Source of the DNA: Clostridiales bacterium UBA1752
GTDB taxonomy: Bacteria > Bacillota > Clostridia > Oscillospirales > CAG-382
Assembly: GCA_002314835.1 (NCBI GenBank)
Contig: DCHM01000005.1
Coordinates: 21,699-50,350, forward strand
Length of the DNA stretch: 28,652 bases
Direction of reading: 5' to 3'
Shown one piece after another: positions 1-6,308 of the stretch (positions are counted from its first letter, which is position 1; each line of letters begins with the position of its first letter). The notes below the pieces were generated by a model, which saw nothing but the letters and a program-made list of their open reading frames with translations, was not told the origin of the DNA and made no database searches. Both the position numbers and the translations under genes were made by a program.

Positions 1-486
1 ATACCCGTCCACATGGTTGAGACTATCAACAAGGTTCTGCGCGTTTCGCGTCAGCTTTTGCAGGACCTCGGCAGAGACGCTACCGAGGAAGAAATCGCCG
101 AATATATGGCTATGCCCGTTGAAAAAGTCCGCGAAATCTTAAAGATAGCCCAAGAGCCCGTTTCGCTCGAAATGCCTATCGGCGAAGAGGAGGACAGCCA
201 CCTCGGCGACTTTATCGCCGACGACAACACACCTGCCCCTGCCGAAGCCGCAACCTATATGATGCTCAGAGAGCAGCTGCACGACGTTTTGCACACCCTC
301 ACTCCGAGAGAAGAGTCGGTGCTGAGATTACGTTTTGGTCTCGACGACGGCAGACCCCGCACGCTCGAGGAGGTCGGCAAAGAGTTTGACATCACGCGAG
401 AGCGCATTCGTCAGATAGAGGCAAAGGCTCTCCGCAAGCTCCGCCATCCTTCGCGCAGCAAGCGCCTCAAGGACTACCTCGAATAA
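1..486 (+). CDS. rpoD: RNA polymerase primary sigma factor RpoD/SigA, C-terminal part (5' end outside window)
   Basis: This is the 3' end of the housekeeping sigma-70 gene; the frame is open from base 1, so the gene begins upstream. The protein directs RNA polymerase to -10/-35 promoters. Seen: the start of the fragment reads IPVHMVETINK, the typical start of sigma region 3, followed by the region 3 helices (QLLQDLGRDATEEEIAEYM). Region 4 follows with LTPREESVLRLRFGL and the -35 recognition helix-turn-helix (TLEEVGKEFDITRERIRQIE), ending LRKLRHPSRSKRLKDYLE. This is a full canonical C-terminus. The group 1 identity is firm because region 4.2 and the C-terminal tail match the RpoD consensus closely. 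No terminator hairpin is obvious between this stop codon and the promoter that follows. Confidence 0.97.
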   Translation: MPVHMVETINKVLRVSRQLLQDLGRDATEEEIAEYMAMPVEKVREILKIAQEPVSLEMPIGEEEDSHLGDFIADDNTPAPAEAATYMMLREQLHDVLHTLTPREESVLRLRFGLDDGRPRTLEEVGKEFDITRERIRQIEAKALRKLRHPSRSKRLKDYLE

Positions 487-499
487 ATAAAAAAAGCTA

Positions 500-528
500 T
501 TGCAAATTTCGCCTTTGAGTTGTATAAT
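500..528 (+). promoter_or_regulatory. Sigma-A type promoter of the ireB transcript
   Basis: TTGCAA at 500-505 and TATAAT at 523-528 are separated by exactly 17 bases, and lie about 30 bases upstream of the ireB start. The -10 box is a perfect consensus. The same TTGCA(A/T) -35 sequence recurs in the mraZ and ftsZ promoters of this window. Confidence 0.8.
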
Positions 529-557
529 ATTCTATATCAATCGCAAGGAGGGTCAAT

Positions 558-818
558 ATGAAGGATTCAAAGACAAAAACGACGGTATTCAGTGCCATTG
601 ACGCCGGCAATATCGAGATGAGAGCTAACCTGCTCGGGGTTTATAAGTCTCTGCTCGAAAAAGGTTATAACCCATTAAACCAGATCGTCGGTTATATCCT
701 TACCGAGGACCCGACTTATATTACCAACCACAAGGACGCACGCGTCATTATCAGCAAGATAGACCGCGACGAGCTGCTCATCGAAATGCTCAAAAACTAT
801 CTGCAGATACAAGACTGA
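558..818 (+). CDS. ireB: IreB family regulatory phosphoprotein (UPF0297)
   Basis: A small cytoplasmic protein of 86 aa, the usual length for the IreB/UPF0297 family. In Enterococcus faecalis IreB is phosphorylated on N-terminal threonines by the PASTA kinase IreK and negatively affects cephalosporin resistance. Seen: the family core YNPLNQIVGYILTEDPTYI, then HKDARVIISKIDRDELL. The N-terminus carries Thr6, Thr8 and Thr9, at the place where the enterococcal phosphosites lie. An AAGGAGGG ribosome binding site sits 5 bases before the ATG. In many Firmicutes ireB lies between alaS and ruvX; here it follows rpoD and neither of those genes is present. Role here is inferred from the family. Confidence 0.93.
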   Translation: MKDSKTKTTVFSAIDAGNIEMRANLLGVYKSLLEKGYNPLNQIVGYILTEDPTYITNHKDARVIISKIDRDELLIEMLKNYLQIQD

Positions 819-834
819 GAAAGGACTAACCGTT

Positions 835-1122
835 TTGGCAGACATACAGACACTCAATTATCGCGGCAAACCGCTCGTAAGGCAAGGCAACTTTTTGTTT
901 TACGGCAACCCCGATGACAAAGCTATACTATTCCTCAGCATACTCGAGAGCAAAAAAGTCGGCGACGCCGACATTGCCACCCGAGTATTGGTACAGATTC
1001 AGTCCACGGACGACAGCCTCAGCTATAACCAAAAAATCTTAAAACAGGTCGAAAAGCAAAATTTCTACGACGCTTTTGAGATTGGTTCCATTTGGCTCGA
1101 TCGTGAGCTGAGTAAAAAGTAA
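835..1122 (+). CDS. Conserved-looking hypothetical protein, 95 aa
   Basis: I cannot assign a named family. The ORF has a TTG start with a GAAAGGA ribosome binding site 9 bases upstream and begins 16 bases after the ireB stop, so it is very likely co-transcribed with ireB. The protein is soluble, with no signal peptide or membrane segment. It starts with short beta-rich stretches (TLNYRGKPLVRQGNFLFYGN), then a strand-like ILFLSILESKKV and a C-terminal helix ending in FEIGSIWLDREL. I have the impression that similar small proteins occur in Oscillospirales, but this is recollection, not a search. Its stop codon lies only 11 bases before the riboswitch, so the two transcription units nearly touch. 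Confidence 0.75.
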   Translation: MADIQTLNYRGKPLVRQGNFLFYGNPDDKAILFLSILESKKVGDADIATRVLVQIQSTDDSLSYNQKILKQVEKQNFYDAFEIGSIWLDRELSKK

Positions 1123-1133
1123 AAAACCATATA

Positions 1134-1231
1134 GGTCTTGGTGATTCGGCATCAGCCGATCAGAGGGAAGTCGGGTGGAAATCCCGCACAACTGTCATTA
1201 CCGTTACAGCCGGAATACTCATCACCGAGAC
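1134..1231 (+). ncRNA. Cobalamin-type riboswitch, compact form without large peripheral domain
   Basis: Seen: a closing stem GGTCTTGGTGA (1134-1144) pairs with TCACCGAGAC (1222-1231). A hairpin follows around CGGC-ATCA-GCCG (1147-1158). Next comes the B12 core GAGGGAA-GTCGGGTGGAAATCCC with its own stem CGGG/CCCG (1172-1186), then CACAACTGTCATTA (1187-1200) and the stem CCG-TTACAGC-CGG (1201-1213). GGGAA, GGTGnAAATCC and ACTGT are the signature elements of cobalamin riboswitches. The short layout, with a CGGTTA-like hairpin leading straight into the closing stem, resembles the class II/env8-like compact variants; that subclass is my inference. It precedes the transcobalamin-like operon at 1357-3720. 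No promoter is evident in the 11 bases between the previous stop codon and the aptamer. Confidence 0.87.
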
Positions 1232-1314
1232 GTGGCAAAAAAACATTTTTGGACAATGAAAAGTGCAGCCGTTTAATTTACAAGGCATTTTTATACCTTG
1301 CAATAGTAACGCCT

Positions 1315-1356
1315 GCGCTTTTTGTTATCTATTTGATGACGAAAGGCGCTTTTGTT
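1315..1356 (+). terminator. Riboswitch expression platform: long hairpin plus U-tract covering the ribosome binding site
   Basis: GCGCTTTTTGTTATC (1315-1329) can pair over all 15 positions, including G-U pairs, with GATGACGAAAGGCGC (1335-1349) around a five-base loop. TTTTGTT follows and runs straight into the ATG at 1357. The only plausible ribosome binding site of that gene, GAAAGG (1341-1346), lies in the 3' arm. The hairpin could therefore both terminate transcription and mask the ribosome binding site. An upstream AACGCC (1308-1313) is a possible competitor for the AGGCG part of the 3' arm. Switching by cobalamin is inferred from the aptamer upstream. Confidence 0.7.
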
Positions 1357-1599
1357 ATGTCAAAATACACTCGTGACGACACAGTCGCATTACTCAAAAA
1401 CAAATACGCTATGCTCGGCAGACTGCCTATGCGCAGTGACTTTGACGAGCAGGAGGTAGTGGCAATAAAGGCATTTCTCGGGCCGTGGCCGCGCGCACTT
1501 GAAGCCGCAGGGCTAAAAGAGCCGCGCTCTACAGACAGGCTTGAACTGAACAGGCAAAAAAGAATAAGAGCAAAAAGAAACAGAAGGGAAAAACAATGA
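1357..1599 (+). CDS. Small HNH-repeat-like (homing endonuclease associated repeat) protein
   Basis: The gene encodes 80 aa. The ATG at 1357 is chosen because the longer open frame (from a TTG at 1138) would translate the riboswitch itself. GAAAGG lies 10 bases before the ATG. Seen: YTRDDTVALLKNKYAMLGRLPMRSDFDEQEV, then IKAFLGPWPRALEAAGLKE, followed by a strongly basic tail (RKR/KRNRR). The pattern 'LGRLPxRSDF ... FGxWxxALEAAGL' is that of the HNH-repeat domain, a small helix-turn-helix-like DNA-binding unit found attached to homing endonucleases. There is no nuclease domain here. It is the first gene of the B12-controlled operon and its stop overlaps the next start (ATGA). A regulatory or nucleic-acid-binding role is possible but unproven. 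Confidence 0.75.
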   Translation: MSKYTRDDTVALLKNKYAMLGRLPMRSDFDEQEVVAIKAFLGPWPRALEAAGLKEPRSTDRLELNRQKRIRAKRNRREKQ

Positions 1600-2357
1600 A
1601 AAAATTACTCGCTTTAATTGCGGCTTTTGCCGCTATCGTCTCGCTTTTTATACTGTCCTCAGCGGCAGAAGGCGTCACGGTTTACGTTTCGGTAGCCGTT
1701 TCGGGTCAAATAGCTATTGCGGCGTTACCCGTTACCGTCACCGACACCGACGGAGACGGCGTACTGTCGATAAGCGACGCTCTCGCGTGCGCCCATAACA
1801 ATAGCGGCAAAGAGTACGTCGCCGCAGACACCGATTACGGCAAGACAATCTATACCCTGTGGGGCATTACCAACGGCGGCTGGTACGGCTGTTATCACAA
1901 CAACGAGTCGGTTTATTCGCTCGCTTCGGAGGTCAGTGACGGCGACAGAATTTACGCCTTTACTTATAAAGATACAGAATACGCCTCTGATTTGTTTACT
2001 TATTTTGAGCTCGCGGACGACGGCTTGGTATTGTATAGCGTAGGCTACGATGCCGAATGGAATATCGTCTCATCCCCCCTCGCTGACGCGGTAATCACGC
2101 TCGACGGCGCAGATACCGAATACACCACCGACAGCCTCGGCAAAGCTCCGATGCCCACGTCAAATACAGTCGGCAGGCATATAATCAGTGTCCGCAAGGA
2201 CGGTGCCATACTCGTGCCTGCAGTCTGCACGTTTGAAACAAATTATCAAGGCATTCCGCCGATTTTGGCGTTTTGCATAGTAATCGCCATCGCACTCGTC
2301 ATAGCAGGTACTATAGTTATCATCATCAAAAAAGTCGGTAAGAGCAAAAATGCGTAA
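1596..2357 (+). CDS. Secreted, membrane-anchored protein with DUF4430/transcobalamin-like N-terminal region
   Basis: The protein has 253 aa. Residues 1-24 are a signal peptide (KK then a long hydrophobic run to SSAAEG). The outside part contains VTVYVSVAVSG, then VTVTDTDGDGVLSISDALACAH, whose DTDGDGVLSISD loop (residues 50-61) looks like a calcium-binding EF-hand/dockerin-type loop. Next come YTLWGITNGGWYGCYHNNESVYSL and VSDGDRIYAFTYKD, a layout like DUF4430 (transcobalamin C-terminal-like) domains, though more diverged than in the next gene. Residues about 155-205 resemble an Ig-like carboxypeptidase-regulatory fold. Residues 221-244 are a single membrane anchor with a short lysine-rich cytoplasmic tail. 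It overlaps both neighbours (4 bases upstream, 8 bases downstream). Because it follows a cobalamin riboswitch, capture or presentation of corrinoid at the cell surface is the leading inference. Confidence 0.82.
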   Translation: MKKLLALIAAFAAIVSLFILSSAAEGVTVYVSVAVSGQIAIAALPVTVTDTDGDGVLSISDALACAHNNSGKEYVAADTDYGKTIYTLWGITNGGWYGCYHNNESVYSLASEVSDGDRIYAFTYKDTEYASDLFTYFELADDGLVLYSVGYDAEWNIVSSPLADAVITLDGADTEYTTDSLGKAPMPTSNTVGRHIISVRKDGAILVPAVCTFETNYQGIPPILAFCIVIAIALVIAGTIVIIIKKVGKSKNA

Positions 2358-3720
2358 GGTTTTTTGCGTTTTATGCGCCCTGATATTGCTTTCGGCATTG
2401 CCTGCCGCGGCGATTGACGGCGACACCTTTAACGAGCAAATCGCCCCGAATGCAGGTACTTCGTCTGCCGAGTGGTACGTATTTACTTACAGGATGCAGG
2501 GCGATGAAATAGACTATTCGCTATACAACGCCTACCTCGACAAGGCACTCGAAACAAAAGCCCTGAGCGCAGTCGAAATCCAGCGCTGTGCCCTCGCAAA
2601 GCTCGCTATCGGGCTCAGTGACGGCACTACGGTTGACGAGACGGCAGGCAAAGGCGGCATTATGAGCTATATTTTTGCACTGCATTTGCTCAATAACGGC
2701 GCGACGTCAGAGCTTTATACCACCGATTCTCTCACGCAAACCATCGCGTCCATGCAGCTGCAAAGCGGAGGTTTTGCACTTTCGGGTGAGAGCGGCGTCA
2801 CGGACGTAACGGCTATGGCTATTACGGCACTTGCTCCGCTCGGCATGACCGAAACGATACAAAAAGCACTGACGTTTTTGGCAAACACGAGACAGCCGAG
2901 CGGAGGCTACAAGAGCTACGGATGCGAAAATTGCGAGGCAACCGCTATGGTATTGATAGCCTTGGCGGCTACCGATAGCCTCGGTGACGAGCGATTTGCA
3001 GGGCTTGCAGACATACTGAACCAATACGCCGTCAGCGGTGGCTATTCACACACTGCAGGCGGTGCAAAAAACGCCATGGCAACGGTGCAGGCAGAATGTG
3101 CCAAGGCGGCGATAACCTATGCGCAATGCGGCAAACAGGTATTTGTCTTTGATAAAACATCCCCTCCACGTGCGGTCAGCTTGGACGAGTCGCAAGAAAC
3201 AAAAAGCACGTCTCCGAGTGTCAAAATCATTATCATCGCTATAATCGCAGTATGCGGACTTGCATGTGTCACGGCTTTACTTCTGCAAAAAAAGCGCCTC
3301 AAAGCTTTGACGGCGATCGTCCTCACCTTGGGTCTTGTTATCGCTTGTTGCATCGTAAAAATCGAGACACCCGACGAGCATTTTGCCGTCTCGGAGGGCA
3401 CCGCAGTCGGCACGGTAACGCTTTCGATCACCTGCTCGGCTATCGGAGAGCAAGACGTTTTAGAGCAAACTCAAACCGCTATCTACAAGGACGATACAGT
3501 TTACGACGTGCTGCTCAGAGCGACCAAACAGCGCGGCATAATAATAGTCGGCAGCAGCTATATCAGCTCGATAGACAACCTCGCAGAAATGCAATACGGC
3601 GCCGAATCGGGCTGGATGTATTCGGTCAACGGCAGCTATCCAGAGCTCGCCTGCACAGATTATAAGCTCAAAGACGGCGATACCGTCGAGTGGAAATACG
3701 TGTTAAAGCTATTTCAGTAA
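2350..3720 (+). CDS. Transcobalamin-like surface protein: alpha/alpha-toroid plus C-terminal DUF4430 domain
   Basis: The protein has 456 aa, with a signal peptide at about 1-21. Residues about 55-265 form helical repeats of the prenyltransferase/squalene-oxidase (alpha/alpha-toroid) type, with two clear glycine turns: MQLQSGGFAL (about 135-144) and RQPSGGYKSY (about 181-190), and a further SGGYSH at about 229. Two membrane segments follow (about 291-312 and 319-337) with a short KKRLK loop, so both ends lie outside the cell. Residues about 352-456 are a DUF4430 domain, recognisable from VYDVLLRATKQ and the C-terminal GWMYSVNG ... DYKLKDGDTVEWKYVL. A toroid followed by this beta domain is the architecture of intrinsic factor and transcobalamin, and a cobalamin riboswitch controls the operon. 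Cobalamin binding is therefore a reasoned inference; no transporter gene is adjacent. The gene ends at a strong terminator. Confidence 0.85.
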   Translation: MRKVFCVLCALILLSALPAAAIDGDTFNEQIAPNAGTSSAEWYVFTYRMQGDEIDYSLYNAYLDKALETKALSAVEIQRCALAKLAIGLSDGTTVDETAGKGGIMSYIFALHLLNNGATSELYTTDSLTQTIASMQLQSGGFALSGESGVTDVTAMAITALAPLGMTETIQKALTFLANTRQPSGGYKSYGCENCEATAMVLIALAATDSLGDERFAGLADILNQYAVSGGYSHTAGGAKNAMATVQAECAKAAITYAQCGKQVFVFDKTSPPRAVSLDESQETKSTSPSVKIIIIAIIAVCGLACVTALLLQKKRLKALTAIVLTLGLVIACCIVKIETPDEHFAVSEGTAVGTVTLSITCSAIGEQDVLEQTQTAIYKDDTVYDVLLRATKQRGIIIVGSSYISSIDNLAEMQYGAESGWMYSVNGSYPELACTDYKLKDGDTVEWKYVLKLFQ

Positions 3721-3730
3721 ATATAACGAC

Positions 3731-3764
3731 AAAAAAGGCTTACCTTTGCGGTAAGCCTTTTAAA
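3731..3764 (+). terminator. Intrinsic terminator of the B12 operon (bidirectional; left copy of the 31-bp repeat)
   Basis: AAGGCTTACC-TTTGC-GGTAAGCCTT forms a perfect 10-bp stem (3735-3759), followed by TTT on the plus strand and preceded by six A residues, which read as a T-tract on the minus strand. It lies about 15 bases after the stop codon of the toroid/DUF4430 gene. Together with ACAAAA upstream it is part of a 31-bp sequence (3729-3759) repeated exactly at 5027-5057. Confidence 0.93.
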
Positions 3765-3805
3765 CAGCTCAGTTGTAATAGAGAAACTATACTTTTAAGC
3801 TCTCA

Positions 3806-4675
3806 TTAATCTTTATTTAACGTAAAACTATCAGAAGGCTCTAAAACAGATTCCTCTTTGATTACGCAAAACAAAGCTAAATGTCCCTCTTTAGGTACTC
3901 TGATAATTCCAAAATCCATAAATCCAAAATCTTCTTTTACTATTTCATTGTTTACCTTTTTAACTGATAGTTCATATTTGATTTTAGATACTGATATAGG
4001 ATGTCCTTCATCGTCAGCAAATCCAACATATTTATCAAACTGAGCCAAACCGGGCATATTATCATTCATGCTAATTTTCTCAGCTATATCTTTGTCAAAA
4101 GATGCAAGTCCGGAGGCGATTGCTTTTTCTGAATAGAATAAATTATGATTTATTGCATTCACTACCAAAAATACCTCGCCTTTAAAAATCTTCATAGAAG
4201 GAATATCTCTTATTGCACGTATGCAATAGCATTTACTTTTTTCAAGTTTTAAATAGTATTGTCCAGCACATTTGCCGTTATACATAATATTGCATTGAAG
4301 TCCTGAAGGAACATTGAAATCTGCAATTCCACTGACTCTTTCTTCTTTCTTTTTACCGCATCTTTTACACTTATATTGAACATGACAATTTAACGGCAAG
4401 CATTCGAACAAATCAGGTTTATTTTCAAAGCAGTCTTTAGAAAAATCTTCTTTTTTCCAATCATGTCCTTTTTCCGCGCACTCTTTCCTTGCAAGTTCTA
4501 ATGCTTTTTCTTTTTCTTGTTTTTCTATTTCCTCCTCTCTTTCTTTCTTTTCACGAAAAATCTTAGCCTGAGCTGCCATCTTTTTTTCTTCTCTCCGTTC
4601 TATCATTTTCTTAATGAAAATAATAGCTCCGATGATTAAACCTATTACAAGAAAAACAACTATTTCCAACGGCAT
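3806..4675 (-). CDS. Membrane-anchored coiled-coil protein with zinc-ribbon-like motif, unknown function
   Basis: The protein has 289 aa and I do not recognise a named full-length family. Seen: residues 4-22 form an N-terminal membrane segment without a cleavage site. Residues about 25-66 form a highly charged helix rich in Glu and Lys, likely a coiled coil. Residues 66-108 hold Cys66, His71-x-Trp73 (EKGHDW) and YKCKRCGKK (Cys103, Cys106), a pattern resembling short zinc-binding ribbons. Residues 127-155 add further cysteines. The rest is a mixed alpha/beta cytoplasmic domain. The ATG at 4675 has GGAGG 6 bases upstream. The gene is clearly AT-rich, with many AAA, ATT and TTT codons, unlike its GC-richer neighbours, which suggests transfer. 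It is divergent from an XRE regulator, which may control it. Confidence 0.72.
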   Translation of the reverse strand: MPLEIVVFLVIGLIIGAIIFIKKMIERREEKKMAAQAKIFREKKEREEEIEKQEKEKALELARKECAEKGHDWKKEDFSKDCFENKPDLFECLPLNCHVQYKCKRCGKKKEERVSGIADFNVPSGLQCNIMYNGKCAGQYYLKLEKSKCYCIRAIRDIPSMKIFKGEVFLVVNAINHNLFYSEKAIASGLASFDKDIAEKISMNDNMPGLAQFDKYVGFADDEGHPISVSKIKYELSVKKVNNEIVKEDFGFMDFGIIRVPKEGHLALFCVIKEESVLEPSDSFTLNKD

Positions 4676-4707
4676 ATAGCCTCCTATTTTTAAGTCCGTA
4701 GACTATT

Positions 4708-4745
4708 TATAGCCTAATAGTATCATATATAGCCCACTATGTCAA
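4708..4745 (-). promoter_or_regulatory. Promoter with candidate XRE operator repeats between divergent genes
   Basis: On the minus strand TTGACA (4745-4740) and TACTAT (4722-4717) are 17 bases apart, a strong promoter for the 3806-4675 gene. Two copies of TATAGCC (4708-4714 and 4728-4734, plus-strand reading) lie 20 bases apart, about two helical turns. Short inverted elements also surround them: CTAT-TT-ATAG at 4703-4712, ATAG-CCCA-CTAT near 4729-4740, and ACTAT...ATAGT. These overlap the -10 box and the spacer, where a repressor would act. Binding by the adjacent XRE protein is inferred from position. Confidence 0.6.
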
Positions 4746-4781
4746 TACTTTTTTGATAAAAATAACATGGAGGGTGAAAAT

Positions 4782-5024
4782 ATGGATACTTATATTTTGG
4801 TCAGAGACAGAATAATGCAGTTGTGCTATGAAAAGCGGATTTCTATCCACGCTTTAGCTATCGAATCGGCAGTGCCGCCGTCGTCGATAAAAAACATTTT
4901 GTACGGCAAAAGCAAAAACCCGGGTATCGTGACTATCAAAATGCTGTGTGACGGACTGGGCATATCCTTGTATGATTTCTTTAACACACAAGAGTTTAAG
5001 TCACTCGAACAAGAGATTAAATAG
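4782..5024 (+). CDS. XRE-family helix-turn-helix transcriptional regulator
   Basis: The protein has 80 aa and is essentially a single DNA-binding domain. Seen: VRDRIMQLCYEKRISIHALAIESAVPPSSIKNILYGKSKNPGIVTIKMLCDGLGISLYDFF, the classic Cro/CI-type five-helix pattern with the recognition helix around PPSSIKNIL. The ATG at 4782 is preferred over one at 4767 because the ribosome binding site GGAGGG (4769-4774) would otherwise lie inside the gene. It is divergent from the membrane/zinc-ribbon gene across about 106 bases that carry repeated candidate operators, and it ends two bases before the right 31-bp repeat. It is probably a local repressor of the cassette; this is inference from layout. Confidence 0.85.
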   Translation: MDTYILVRDRIMQLCYEKRISIHALAIESAVPPSSIKNILYGKSKNPGIVTIKMLCDGLGISLYDFFNTQEFKSLEQEIK

Positions 5025-5026
5025 CA

Positions 5027-5057
5027 ACAAAAAAGGCTTACCTTTGCGGTAAGCCTT
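5027..5057 (-). terminator. Terminator of ftsZ (right copy of the 31-bp repeat)
   Basis: The same hairpin as at 3735-3759 occurs here, AAGGCTTACC-TTTGC-GGTAAGCCTT (5033-5057). On the minus strand it follows the ftsZ stop codon by about 13 bases and is followed by TTTTTT, so it is oriented best as the ftsZ terminator. It may also stop plus-strand transcription from the XRE gene, though the plus-strand tail (AATTTTG) is weaker. Confidence 0.88.
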
Positions 5058-5070
5058 AATTTTGTTTAGC

Positions 5071-6168
<1,098 letters not shown>

Positions 6169-6206
6169 ATTGTTTATCCTCCGTTGATTTACATTTATAT
6201 GAGTTT

Positions 6207-6235
6207 ATAATATATTATTTTTTCAAAATATGCAA
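6207..6235 (-). promoter_or_regulatory. Promoter of ftsZ
   Basis: On the minus strand TTGCAT (6235-6230) and TATTAT (6212-6207) are separated by 17 bases within a very AT-rich 140-base gap between ftsQ and ftsZ. The -35 element is identical to that of the mraZ promoter. No convincing terminator lies between ftsQ and this promoter, so ftsZ may also receive read-through from the dcw operon. Confidence 0.7.
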
Positions 6236-6308
6236 GAGGTTTTTTTGTTTTTATTGCACTTTTTTTGTAAAAACGGCTGTTTTTATGACGATTTCGGCAC
6301 AAAACGTG

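Larger units (their letters stand above)
3729..5057. mobile_element. Candidate inserted cassette bounded by 31-bp direct repeats
   Basis: The 31 bases at 3729-3759 and 5027-5057 are identical; each contains a complete terminator hairpin. Between them lie two divergent genes that are more AT-rich than the flanks, most clearly the 3806-4675 gene. Removing the segment together with one repeat would leave the B12 operon and ftsZ facing each other across one shared bidirectional terminator, a natural ancestral arrangement. No integrase, transposase or terminal inverted repeat is visible, so the mechanism could be recombination between hairpins or a replication slip. Calling it an acquired cassette is inference. 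Confidence 0.5.

Noticed and set aside
1138..1356. N-terminal extension of the HNH-repeat-like gene starting at a TTG at 1138
   Set aside because: The extension translates the cobalamin riboswitch and its terminator-like hairpin; a good internal ATG with a ribosome binding site exists at 1357.
6269..6284. AAAAAC-GGCT-GTTTTT hairpin as terminator of ftsQ
   Set aside because: The stem is short and AT-rich, and no T-tract follows on the minus strand.
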